DNA of 23,306 nucleotides from a virus. The notes beneath the pieces were generated by a model, which saw only the letters and a program-made list of their open reading frames with translations, made no database searches and was not told the origin of the DNA. Below are positions 1 to 7,151 of the stretch, piece by piece. Every line of letters starts with the position of its first letter. Position 1 is the first letter of the stretch. Both the position numbers and the translations under genes were made by a program. The DNA lies in the IMG/VR virus record IMGVR_UViG_3300031251_000107, positions 1 through 23,306 of that record; one strand, given 5' to 3'.

Positions 1-190
1 GCCGATCCAGTAGAGCCGGTCGCTCCAGCCGGGCCAGTAGGGCCAGTAGGGCCGGTCGCGCCGGTCGCACCAGCAGAGCCAGTAGAGCCGGTCGCTCCAG
101 CCGGGCCAGTAGGGCCGGTCGCGCCGGTCGCACCAGCCGATCCAGTAGGGCCGATCGCTCCAGCCGGGCCAGTAGGGCCAGCCGGTCCGG
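1..190 (-). repeat. Tandem Gly-X-Y coding repeats
   Basis: Imperfect direct repeats built on 9-bp units encode the collagen-like triplets. A larger unit starting AGTAG(A/G)G recurs at about 9, 81 and 144, so the periods are 72 and 63 bp and differ by exactly one 9-bp triplet-of-codons unit. Changes by multiples of 9 keep the frame and alter stalk length only. Confidence 0.85.
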
Positions 191-464
191 TCGCGCCCGC
201 GCCACCGCCACCTCCCATCAGCGCGACGCCGCTTCCCCACGCCCCCCCCGCTTTGGGGCCGAACAGATTCCCGGTGGTCCGGTTGAGCACGGCCATGCCG
301 ATCCAGCCAAAATCATCGGGCGGGTCGGAGTCCCGCAGATAGACCGGATAGTACGCGTAAGAATGGCCTGGATTTAACCCGCCATTGCTATTGGGCGTAA
401 AACCGTCCGCGATAGGATCGTAAGTGACCGATCCGCCCGCGCCTGGAGTTGAAGTGTTGGTCAT
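1..464 (-). CDS. Collagen-like repeat protein, probable tail fibre or virion surface protein (partial, runs off the window)
   Basis: The frame opens at ATG 464 (AAGG lies about 9 bases upstream) and stays open to position 1, so at least 154 codons are present and the C-terminus is missing. The first ~90 residues are a non-repetitive Gly/Pro/Tyr-rich head ([17 protein letters not shown]...). After a short glycine run it becomes Gly-X-Y triplets such as GPT, GAT, GPA and GST. Collagen-like triplets are known in phage tail fibres and other virion proteins, where they form trimeric stalks; the tail-fibre role is inferred from that and from its place at the end of the head-tail joining genes. It is the last late gene visible. 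A host-interaction or decoration protein is equally possible. Confidence 0.75.
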   Translation of the reverse strand, partial: MTNTSTPGAGGSVTYDPIADGFTPNSNGGLNPGHSYAYYPVYLRDSDPPDDFGWIGMAVLNRTTGNLFGPKAGGAWGSGVALMGGGGGAGATGPAGPTGPAGAIGPTGSAGATGATGPTGPAGATGSTGSAGATGATGPTGPTGPAGATGSTGS

Positions 465-516
465 TGTCTATGCCTTAAAAAATTAGAATGCTTCATCTGC
501 CGACAGCTCCAGGCCA

Positions 517-939
517 TCACGTCGAGCGCAGATAATGTTCAGTAGTAAAATCGTCTTTCCACAGCAACAGCCCATCCTTTGAATATACCAGGCCGCCGCC
601 GACAAATTCGACCGGCGTGCAACCCTCGGATGGCACCCAATTGAGCAGGGCCGCGTTCACCGCCAGGCGCACAGCGTCCATCGCTGCCGAATTGTCCACG
701 CCCTCCAGATCATCTTGGTCGCTCACAGCCGTGATCACGGAAAACCGCCCGGTGACTTTTTGCGAGACGGCGTTGACCAGCGTGTTCGGGTCAGCCTTTT
801 CCATTGGCATGACCACATAGCCGCAGGGCCACTCGCTCATATCGGATAGGATGAACTCTATCGACAGCGCCAATTTCACTCGCCTGGCAAACGGCGTCAC
901 TTCATCCTTCAATCGGCTGATGAGCGGCGAAATCAGCAT
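517..939 (-). CDS. Probable tail terminator / head-tail joining protein
   Basis: 140 residues from ATG 939, one base after the upstream TGA and preceded by a G-rich stretch; a TTG at 954 would add five residues. The size (about 140 aa), the position directly after a head-tail connector and an HK97 gp10-like protein, and the mixed alpha/beta sequence fit the tail terminator family (Mu gp37/lambda U-like), which caps the tail tube and binds the head. I see no diagnostic motif, so the call rests mainly on position and size. A tail-completion protein of another family is possible. Confidence 0.5.
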   Translation of the reverse strand: MLISPLISRLKDEVTPFARRVKLALSIEFILSDMSEWPCGYVVMPMEKADPNTLVNAVSQKVTGRFSVITAVSDQDDLEGVDNSAAMDAVRLAVNAALLNWVPSEGCTPVEFVGGGLVYSKDGLLLWKDDFTTEHYLRST

Positions 940-940
940 G

Positions 941-1381
941 TCAGCCCCGCCCAATCATGATCGAACCCAGTCCGCTGCCCGTGCCTGGTGTGGAACTGCC
1001 TGGCGGTACCAGACCCAACGACACATGGGTGACGCGCTGCTCGATGCGCTTAGCCTGGGCCGCGTAGGCCAGCGACTTTTCCTGTAGCAGCGTGTTGGTC
1101 GTATTAGCCTTTTTCATCGCCACATCCTCCGACGCGTAAGCGACCGCCAATTGCGTCAACAACGGCGGGACGAGGCTAAACGACGACGTGTTCCCGCTCA
1201 AATTGCCAATCCCAAGCGACGGCTCAATCGTGACAGTGTTGAGCGCCGCGATGTCTGCGCGGGTAATGCCTTTAACCGCCAAATGCGCGTCGACTAACAC
1301 GTCAGCCGCCAGCAGATCCTGTTCAGCCACTCGAAACGACGGATCGGTGTAATCGGAGAGTTGCGAGTAATAAGCCATCAT
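941..1381 (-). CDS. Probable head-tail connector (neck) protein
   Basis: 146 residues. The start ATG at 1381 overlaps the upstream stop as ATGA, so the two genes are translationally coupled. The middle is helical (VAEQDLLAADVLVDAHL..., then TQLAVAYASEDVAMKKANTT), followed by a glycine/serine-rich C-terminal tail. Head-tail adaptors that bind the portal are typically helical proteins of this size and are encoded between the major capsid gene and the tail terminator, as here. No family motif was recognised; function is inferred from position. Confidence 0.45.
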   Translation of the reverse strand: MMAYYSQLSDYTDPSFRVAEQDLLAADVLVDAHLAVKGITRADIAALNTVTIEPSLGIGNLSGNTSSFSLVPPLLTQLAVAYASEDVAMKKANTTNTLLQEKSLAYAAQAKRIEQRVTHVSLGLVPPGSSTPGTGSGLGSIMIGRG

Positions 1382-1863
1382 GCGCCTGCGAATTTTCTTA
1401 ATATCAATTGGATGACCGCCTGTTCCATATGCGCTTGGCGCGTGGCTAGGTCGGCGAAAAAGTACGGCTTGGGCTTGGAGCCCGGATGCACCACCTTACG
1501 GCGGATTGAGTAGCCGCCAGGCCCGCCCGAAATCTTCAACGCCGTGCGCCCCGGCTTTGGCTCAATGACCCAGGGCTCATGGCCGGCCGGGATGCCCGTG
1601 CCTTGCTCGACGTAGCCCGCATAGTCCTTGTTGGCATAGATCATTGATGACCCGCCGCCCGCTGGCTTCCATGAAATCGCCCCTTCCAGTCCCGCCCCGC
1701 CGTTGCGTGGCGTGAACGCCTCGCCCGCGGCGATCCAGTCCAGGATGTCCTGGACATAAGCTTCCGCCGCCACGTTAGCCGCCTGCTGTTCGGTCTGGCC
1801 GTCCAGCAGCCGGGCCAACGCGGCTTCGGCCTCGGCGAAGTCCTTTACAACATTAACCTGCAC
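1378..1863 (-). CDS. HK97 gp10-like tail completion / neck protein
   Basis: 161 residues from GTG 1863, with AGG about 9 bases upstream. The pattern near residues 78-145, YAGYVEQGTG then VHPGSKPKPYFF, is characteristic of the HK97 gp10-like/minor tail protein family (an aromatic-x-x-E-x-GT segment followed by a P-x-P-[YF] segment). These proteins connect the head to a long non-contractile or contractile tail and act during virion assembly. It lies between the small acidic protein and the connector, the usual place. The family call is fairly firm; the exact structural role is inferred. Confidence 0.7.
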   Translation of the reverse strand: MQVNVVKDFAEAEAALARLLDGQTEQQAANVAAEAYVQDILDWIAAGEAFTPRNGGAGLEGAISWKPAGGGSSMIYANKDYAGYVEQGTGIPAGHEPWVIEPKPGRTALKISGGPGGYSIRRKVVHPGSKPKPYFFADLATRQAHMEQAVIQLILRKFAGA

Positions 1864-1889
1864 GTTTATCGACCTGATCCAGAATTAGA

Positions 1890-1952
1890 TCAGCACTTTT
1901 TGGGGGGCTTGGGGGAGGGTTTCCCCCCGCCGCCTTTGCCTTTACTGGCCAT
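1890..1952 (-). CDS. Tiny Lys/Gly/Pro-rich open frame, possible alternative tail of the upstream gene
   Basis: ATG 1952 opens 20 codons (MASKGKGGGGKPSPKPPKKC). It lies in another frame and overlaps the last codons of the 84-residue gene at a run of eight A (minus strand). It could be a mini-gene, a product of slippage at that run that gives the upstream protein a basic Cys-ended tail, or chance. There is no good separate Shine-Dalgarno site. Confidence 0.2.
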   Translation of the reverse strand: MASKGKGGGGKPSPKPPKKC

Positions 1953-2196
1953 TTTTTTTGCCTCGCTTAGTGGTTGATAATTGGGACGCCGCGTCCTGCG
2001 CCGCCCCGTCGTTCTCTACGTGCGCATCCTGCACCGGTTCTCCAACCGGGTGTCCATGACCTTCTTGGGTATTCGTCGGCGCGATCCGCCAGCCCTGCTC
2101 CGCCCAGCTCTCGACCTCGTCGGGATGCACCTGCGCCTCCACCGGCCCGCCCGGTTGGGCGGGCTCGTCGCGAATCATTTCAATGAGTTCATCCAT
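1942..2196 (-). CDS. Small acidic phage protein of unknown function
   Basis: 84 residues from ATG 2196, with GGGATAAG upstream, starting six bases after the capsid stop. It is rich in Asp/Glu, Gln and Pro. The segment VHPDEVESWAEQGWRI (about residues 23-38) resembles short phage proteins encoded beside capsid genes, but I cannot name the family with confidence. The rest is low complexity and probably disordered, ending TTKRGKKNGQ on an A8 run that is a potential slippage site. Its place after the capsid gene suggests a head accessory role. Confidence 0.5.
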   Translation of the reverse strand: MDELIEMIRDEPAQPGGPVEAQVHPDEVESWAEQGWRIAPTNTQEGHGHPVGEPVQDAHVENDGAAQDAASQLSTTKRGKKNGQ

Positions 2197-2201
2197 GACA
2201 C

Positions 2202-3341
2202 TTATCCCAGCAAGGTGCAGGTGTGTTCGGGCTTGAAGTTCTGCACGCCCCAGGCGATGGCCACTTCGTAGTAGACCTGCCGGTATTGCAGATACATGCT
2301 CACTTCAAACGTGATTCCGGACACCGGATCGGTGATCATCGTCCGATCAACGGCCTGGTCGCCCTCTTCCGGCAGGGCCGGGGCGCGGGTGGCAAGGTGG
2401 ATGGCAGACTTGGAGAACGCCAGGTTCGCGGCATAGCTGTTGCCGACCGTCGCCACCACATTGTCGGCCAGCGTGGCCTGCAATCCGGGCGCGCCAATCG
2501 TCAGCGCACCCGCCGACAAGGCGGATGCCACCACATATTTATTGGCGTCGCCGGTGAATGTGACCACGTCGCCCGCCAGAACCGTGCCGGTACCGGTGTC
2601 CAGGGCCAGGGCCGTTTCGCCCACGGCATACCCGGCCAGCAGGTTGGTCTGGTAGCTGGCGCCAGTGCCCTTGGTGTGGCTGACCACCTTCGCCGACTCG
2701 CGAATAATGAAACCGTGGATGTCCAGCAATAGCCCGCGCCGCAGCATCGAATCGTTGCCCGCCTCATTGGCTTTGTTGAGCTGCGCCAGCGAGCGCATCT
2801 TCGCGGCGGCGGTAGTGTTGATGACCAACTGCCGGTCGCCGGTCGGCGCGCCATTGTCGTTGAGGATCTTGACGAGGTTGGCCGGGTCGCTCAGATCGCT
2901 GGCGAACGGCGTGGTGCCCGCCGCGCCAAAGGCGCGGGAGCTGGTCTTGTAGAGCAGAGCCAGATCCAATTCGATTTCATTGACCAGGGTGCGCATCGCC
3001 TGGGTGAATTGGTCGCGCAGCAGAATGGCGCGGCGTGGCCCGTTGTTGTTCAGCCCCAAAGTTTGCTCGCCATTCCAGCGCACCGGCACTTTCCGCGCCT
3101 TGGTGATGATGATCGACTTGTTGCCAAAAGACTGGTCGCCGGTATCGGGCGGCGTGACGCCCGGCGTGATGTCAGAGGCTGGCGCGCCTTGGGAGGCGGC
3201 AGACACCACTTTCTGGCCCACAGCCGCGCGGGCGCAATCGGGGTCAAGTGTCACGGCGGGGATGAAGCCGACCATCTCGCGGCTCACCGTGTCGGCGGCG
3301 CAATAGAGATCCGGGATTAAACCGCTCAAATCATTTGCCAT
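2202..3341 (-). CDS. Major capsid protein, P22 coat-like
   Basis: 379 residues from ATG 3341. The N-terminus (MANDLSGLIPDLYCAADTVS) and the helical middle match the P22 coat family: an HK97-like shell fold carrying an inserted beta-rich I-domain. Here the insertion is visible at about residues 225-305, with alternating beta/turn sequence (GETALALDTGTG, GDVVTFTGD, LTIGAPG), after which the core fold resumes (NLAFSKSAIHLATRAP). P22 coat needs a scaffold, and a scaffold-like gene lies just upstream. This differs from Mu, whose capsid comes with a protease/scaffold gene. No prohead protease is visible here. Length is close to the family norm. Confidence 0.85.
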   Translation of the reverse strand: MANDLSGLIPDLYCAADTVSREMVGFIPAVTLDPDCARAAVGQKVVSAASQGAPASDITPGVTPPDTGDQSFGNKSIIITKARKVPVRWNGEQTLGLNNNGPRRAILLRDQFTQAMRTLVNEIELDLALLYKTSSRAFGAAGTTPFASDLSDPANLVKILNDNGAPTGDRQLVINTTAAAKMRSLAQLNKANEAGNDSMLRRGLLLDIHGFIIRESAKVVSHTKGTGASYQTNLLAGYAVGETALALDTGTGTVLAGDVVTFTGDANKYVVASALSAGALTIGAPGLQATLADNVVATVGNSYAANLAFSKSAIHLATRAPALPEEGDQAVDRTMITDPVSGITFEVSMYLQYRQVYYEVAIAWGVQNFKPEHTCTLLG

Positions 3342-3377
3342 TGCAATCTACTCGATTAGATAAAAATTGAGCGGCGC

Positions 3378-4085
3378 TTAACCGACGAGCTTGCCGCCGG
3401 CCAGCGAAAACTTTTGCCGTTGCGCCGGGGACAATTGGTCGAACGCGGCGCGACTGAGGGTGTTCGTAGTGTCTCCTGCCTGCTGCTCCGCGCCGGAACC
3501 CTGGCCGCCACTGGCTTTGGCGAGATACGGCTTATCCTTCAACAGCGCCGCGACGGCCTCAGCGGGCGGCTTGCCGTTGATCGTCACCACGCCGTTCTCC
3601 ACTTTACCCTGGCCGGCCAGGAGCTGCTGCACGACAGAGGGATCGACCGCGCCGGAGGCCGCGCCCAGGATCGCCGTGTTGACGCGCTCCCGATCCAATT
3701 CGGAATGGGCCTTGGCAAGATCGGCAGTGCGCTGGTCGAGCAGCTTGTCGGTCTCGCCTTTGCGCCGTGCCTCCGACTCCTGGAATGCGGACAGCGACTC
3801 ATGCCCGGTCGCCGACTTGAACTGCTGATTCCATTCTTTCTGCTGCATGGCCAGCGCCTTCGCAACCTCCGCCTGCACATCGACCGCCGCCGCGCCGGGC
3901 TGTCCACCCTGGCCCGCGCCCGCGCCGGTTTTCGCGCCAGGATTGCCACTCGGCGAACCGCCTCCCGCCGCGCCCGCTGCGCCCGCCGCTCCACCCTCGC
4001 CTTCGGTCACGGCGAACAGCGGCAGGAATGGAAAGAACACATAGCCGATCAGGCCGAGGAAATGAAGAACGTACAGTCGCCGCAT
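3378..4085 (-). CDS. Probable capsid scaffold protein with an N-terminal hydrophobic segment
   Basis: 235 residues from ATG 4085, chosen for the well-placed GGAGA; a longer frame begins at 4184 but lacks a ribosome site. Residues 4-25 are strongly hydrophobic, like a membrane anchor. A Gly/Ala/Ser linker follows (about 27-66), then a charged helical region with coiled-coil character (about 70-145), and the C-terminus ends LSPAQRQKFSLAGGKLVG. The position before the capsid gene, the low-complexity linker and the charged helices fit a phage scaffold. The hydrophobic N-terminus is unusual. No GTG/ATG with a ribosome site after it would remove it: GTG 4010 has none. Confidence 0.6.
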   Translation of the reverse strand: MRRLYVLHFLGLIGYVFFPFLPLFAVTEGEGGAAGAAGAAGGGSPSGNPGAKTGAGAGQGGQPGAAAVDVQAEVAKALAMQQKEWNQQFKSATGHESLSAFQESEARRKGETDKLLDQRTADLAKAHSELDRERVNTAILGAASGAVDPSVVQQLLAGQGKVENGVVTINGKPPAEAVAALLKDKPYLAKASGGQGSGAEQQAGDTTNTLSRAAFDQLSPAQRQKFSLAGGKLVG

Positions 4086-4313
4086 GGCAGTCTCCGAAAA
4101 TGAATGAGGGGAAATCTCAACGCGGCCACAGCATAACCCGGCCCGCGCCAGCCGCTGCCGCGCCAGCCTATGGGGGAAAAACAATCAAGCGGGGAATTTT
4201 CAGCCAACCGCCTGTCAGACGATTTAAGACGCTCTCAAAAGCCAAGGGCGGCAAGGACATGGAAATGGCCGTTGCGTGGCAGGAAGCCTTTTGCGCAACG
4301 GCGGAAATGGCAC
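4086..4313 (-). other. Intergenic gap with a stem-loop between the MuF and scaffold genes
   Basis: This 228-bp gap is the only sizeable one inside the head module. Near its upstream end is a 9-bp perfect inverted repeat (GCCGTTGCG at 4268-4276, CGCAACGGC at 4294-4302). It is flanked by a direct repeat GGAAATGGC at 4261-4269 and 4303-4311. No T run follows, so it is not a plain intrinsic terminator. RNA processing or partial attenuation is possible. No convincing promoter was found. Confidence 0.55.
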
Positions 4314-5375
4314 TCAAGCAGCAGACTGGAAAACGAAGTCGCGCACGTCGGGCGGAATGCGCGCCAGCAGGTCGGAAAACGGCACCTCGCCCTGGCGGCG
4401 GGTGTTGGGCGTCACGCGGGGGATGATCAGGCACAGGCAATGCGGATGCGCCTTGGCAGTGGGTACGCTGTCCTTGGTGAACACGCCCGCGCCCAGGCCC
4501 ATATCGACCGAGGCATAGGCATCGCAGATGTCGGGCTTCGGATGCGAGCCGGAAAGCCGCCACTGGTAGCCGATGATGTTGTCATCTTGAATCGTCGATT
4601 TAATGATGGCCAGGTGCCCGGCATTGGCCATCTCGGTGCGGGCGATGCGTTTGAGGTTGTAAAGCTGCTGGTCGTAAATCCACCAGTTCACCGCCCGGCC
4701 CACCAGGTCTTCATTGCCTGCCTTGACCGCCCTGGCGATCTGCGACAACACCCGCTCGGCGGCATGGCGCGTGCCGCCTTCGGCCAGTTGATTGACGTGC
4801 TGGCGGATGTCTCCCACCGTCCGTACCCACTGCGAGCGCGCGGTGGGATCGTGGATCAGCTCAAGGGCTGACCGGGACAGATCCGTCACCCAGTCCTCAC
4901 GATACGTCTGCACCAGCTTGAACAACTCCCCGCCGCTGGCCTTTTCAATCGTGCGCTGCATGTCGTACAGCACGGCGTTCACGCCTTTCATCTGCCGTAC
5001 GCCGTCACGCAATGCCAGCTCGATGCCGCTTTTGGCATCGCCGCGAAAGCTCCACAGCCGCTGTGACAGGTTGATGCCGTTGGGCCAGCGCCGGGAATAG
5101 ACCTCAGCCGCCAGGTCGGCCATGGCCTGGTCAGTCATAGACCCGGCCCCGGCGCCGATGGCGATGGCCGAATGGATAGCCGTGCGGATGGCGCTTGACA
5201 TAGAGGTCAGCCAGGCCGTCAGCTCGGCCTGGGCGTCGGGCGGAATAGTGTCGGACTGGAGGTCAAGAGAGCGCAAGAAACGGGCAACGAAGGACGCGCT
5301 GCCCTGGTCTAGCCGAGCGTCTTCTTTCAGAATGGCCTGGGCGAGGCGCTTGTGGAGCTGCTCATAATCGGCCAC
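4314..5375 (-). CDS. Phage head morphogenesis protein, MuF / SPP1 gp7 family
   Basis: 353 residues from GTG 5375, two bases after the portal TGA with GGGAGG upstream; an in-frame upstream start at 5477 would lie wholly inside the portal gene. The C-terminal domain (about residues 244-319) has the MuF pattern: ARTEMANAGH, then SGSHPKPDICD with paired Asp/Cys, then KAHPHCLC. The N-terminal two thirds is mostly helical. MuF proteins are minor head proteins that enter the procapsid with the portal and help DNA packaging or ejection. Its place directly after the portal gene is standard. It has no fused toxin domain, unlike some MuF proteins. Confidence 0.85.
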   Translation of the reverse strand: MADYEQLHKRLAQAILKEDARLDQGSASFVARFLRSLDLQSDTIPPDAQAELTAWLTSMSSAIRTAIHSAIAIGAGAGSMTDQAMADLAAEVYSRRWPNGINLSQRLWSFRGDAKSGIELALRDGVRQMKGVNAVLYDMQRTIEKASGGELFKLVQTYREDWVTDLSRSALELIHDPTARSQWVRTVGDIRQHVNQLAEGGTRHAAERVLSQIARAVKAGNEDLVGRAVNWWIYDQQLYNLKRIARTEMANAGHLAIIKSTIQDDNIIGYQWRLSGSHPKPDICDAYASVDMGLGAGVFTKDSVPTAKAHPHCLCLIIPRVTPNTRRQGEVPFSDLLARIPPDVRDFVFQSAA

Positions 5376-5376
5376 T

Positions 5377-6768
5377 TCACGCGCCTCCCGCCTGCTGCTG
5401 CATGCGGTCGCCATACGGGTCGGTGGCCTGGTCAATCTCGCTGTCGATGATGCCCATCGTCGCCGCCGGCACGCCATGCCCCAGCACCTGCCGGGCTGTG
5501 CGCTTCTTCAATTCCTTCTCGAATGTCGGCGATATTTTCAGCGTCGTGGCGGTCAGCGCGGTTTGCAAATCGGTCGACAGGTCGGTCAGATTGAAATCTC
5601 TGGGGTAGCTAATGGTGCCCGTCTGCTCGCCCTCCCAGGCGGCGACGATCTGCGCGATCTCGCGCTCGGCGGCTTCGCACTGCGCCGCGACCAGGCCCAT
5701 GGAGGAATTCGCCTTCTGGAACTGGAACGACATGGCGACGGCGGACGCATGCACCCCGGCGATGAATTCCAGGTTGGCCGCTTTATAGATGCCGGTGATC
5801 GTCGCATCGACCTCCTTCTGATACTGGTCAATCGGATCGGCAGGCGGGGCGATGTAGCCCGGCTTGCCGCCGCCGGTTGGATTGTAGGTCAGCGCGTTGT
5901 CGGTGCCGAGCGTCAAATCTTTCAGTTTCTCGGCCTCGTCGCCGTCCACGATTGGAATCGTCAAAATCGAGAATGTCTGCTTGCGGAACAGCGTGCGTTT
6001 CTCGCTCTCCAGGTTGTACAAACTCCAATTTAGCTGCGAGATGCCGAACGCCCACGGGTCGGCGCGGAGCTGTCCCGGCAACAATGGCACGGTCGAGTTC
6101 AACCGCACCACCGGCACCCGGCCCAGCTTATGCTCGCCTTGCGCGGTGACCAGATAACCCGCCTCGTCCAGGCTGATTTTCCAGCCGGTGCGGGTGAAGG
6201 TGCGGTAGCGCATCGCGCCGAGGCCGACCAGCGAGGCCAGCGATTGCAGCATCCCCAGCCCGAACGATGGCGTGGTCTCGGCCCCATCCGCCACTTCGCG
6301 GAAAGTGATCGACTCCAACTGGCCGTTGGAGTCCAGCTTGTAGCGGGCCACCTGGCCGGGCAGCCGCATCGCCAGATACGGCGCGGGCTGCTGGGCGCGG
6401 GTCTGCGGAATCACCGGGGCGCGGTCGACGATCAGCCACACGCTGCCCAGCACCATGGCGATGAGCTGATCGGTTTGCAGCACGTAATCCAGCGAATGCC
6501 CGGCCCCGTCCGCGTTGAGCGTGAACGCGGCATAGCCGTCGCCGGATTCGCGGGCGGGCTGGCGTTTCCACAGATACCCGGAATAGGTGTCCACCACGTC
6601 CCGCACGTAATTCGGATAGACGCTGATCGCGGCTCGCTCTTCCAGGTCGTCCAGCGATTCGCGCTTGTGCGGCACCAGATAGCGTCCGGTCAAATAGCCG
6701 CCCCGGCCCATGTAGCAGTCCAGCAAAAAGCTGTCGCTGTAGCGGTCGACGGTTTTGTTGGTGGCCAT
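5377..6768 (-). CDS. Portal protein, DUF4055 type
   Basis: 463 residues from ATG 6768 with GAGGGG upstream, two bases after the endolysin stop. It lies between the terminase/endolysin genes and MuF, the portal position. The N-terminal region (LDDLEERAAISVYPNYVRDVVDTYSGYLWKR, about residues 38-69), the central segment after FRKQTFSILTIP and the late YKAANLEFIAGVHASAVAMSFQ match what I know of DUF4055 portals. Portals form the dodecameric DNA channel at one capsid vertex. Mu-type phages normally carry a DUF935 portal, so this gene indicates that the head module was exchanged. Length is normal for the family. Confidence 0.75.
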   Translation of the reverse strand: MATNKTVDRYSDSFLLDCYMGRGGYLTGRYLVPHKRESLDDLEERAAISVYPNYVRDVVDTYSGYLWKRQPARESGDGYAAFTLNADGAGHSLDYVLQTDQLIAMVLGSVWLIVDRAPVIPQTRAQQPAPYLAMRLPGQVARYKLDSNGQLESITFREVADGAETTPSFGLGMLQSLASLVGLGAMRYRTFTRTGWKISLDEAGYLVTAQGEHKLGRVPVVRLNSTVPLLPGQLRADPWAFGISQLNWSLYNLESEKRTLFRKQTFSILTIPIVDGDEAEKLKDLTLGTDNALTYNPTGGGKPGYIAPPADPIDQYQKEVDATITGIYKAANLEFIAGVHASAVAMSFQFQKANSSMGLVAAQCEAAEREIAQIVAAWEGEQTGTISYPRDFNLTDLSTDLQTALTATTLKISPTFEKELKKRTARQVLGHGVPAATMGIIDSEIDQATDPYGDRMQQQAGGA

Positions 6769-6769
6769 T

Positions 6770-7150
6770 TCAGCCCCTCAGATAGAGAGCGCTTTCCGCC
6801 TGGCGGCGTCGCGTCAATCCGGACAGCGACTTACCGCGATGGAACCGCAGCACCGAGGACGATTTGAACGCGCCTGCGCCGATGTTGTAGGCCAACGCGA
6901 CCATGGCGGAAAATTGATTGGGGCTGGTATCGACGCCGCCCAGGCATTTCGATAGGGTCTCTTCAAGCGAGGCTAGGTCTTGCCGCAGCAACTCTTCGGC
7001 GCGCTCGGCGCTGATCGTCATGCCCGCTTTCACGTCCGCGCCAGTATGGCCGTAGCCAATGGTCAAGACATTGGCCGGACACCGATAGGCTTTCAACTGG
7101 ACGCCCTCGAATTCTTTAATCAGATCGATTCCAGCTTGGTTGGTATTCAT
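6770..7150 (-). CDS. Endolysin, glycoside hydrolase family 24 lysozyme (apparently shortened)
   Basis: 126 residues from ATG 7150 with AAGGG upstream. The catalytic pattern E-x8-C-x5-T of this family is intact: E15 (in KEFEG), C24 and T30 (before IGYGHTG). It cleaves the peptidoglycan glycan strand at lysis. There is no signal sequence or SAR anchor, so a holin would be needed. The C-terminal part looks deleted: relatives have about 20 residues between the AF-SS-LLR segment and the GLVRRR segment, where here SSSVLR runs straight into FHRGKSLSGLTRRR. The usual length is about 145-150. It sits oddly between terminase and portal instead of with the spanin genes. Confidence 0.8.
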   Translation of the reverse strand: MNTNQAGIDLIKEFEGVQLKAYRCPANVLTIGYGHTGADVKAGMTISAERAEELLRQDLASLEETLSKCLGGVDTSPNQFSAMVALAYNIGAGAFKSSSVLRFHRGKSLSGLTRRRQAESALYLRG

Positions 7151-7151
7151 C

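Noticed and set aside
1-190. CRISPR-like repeats
   Set aside because: Units are 9-bp multiples that code for Gly-X-Y without unique spacers; the reading frame is open throughout.
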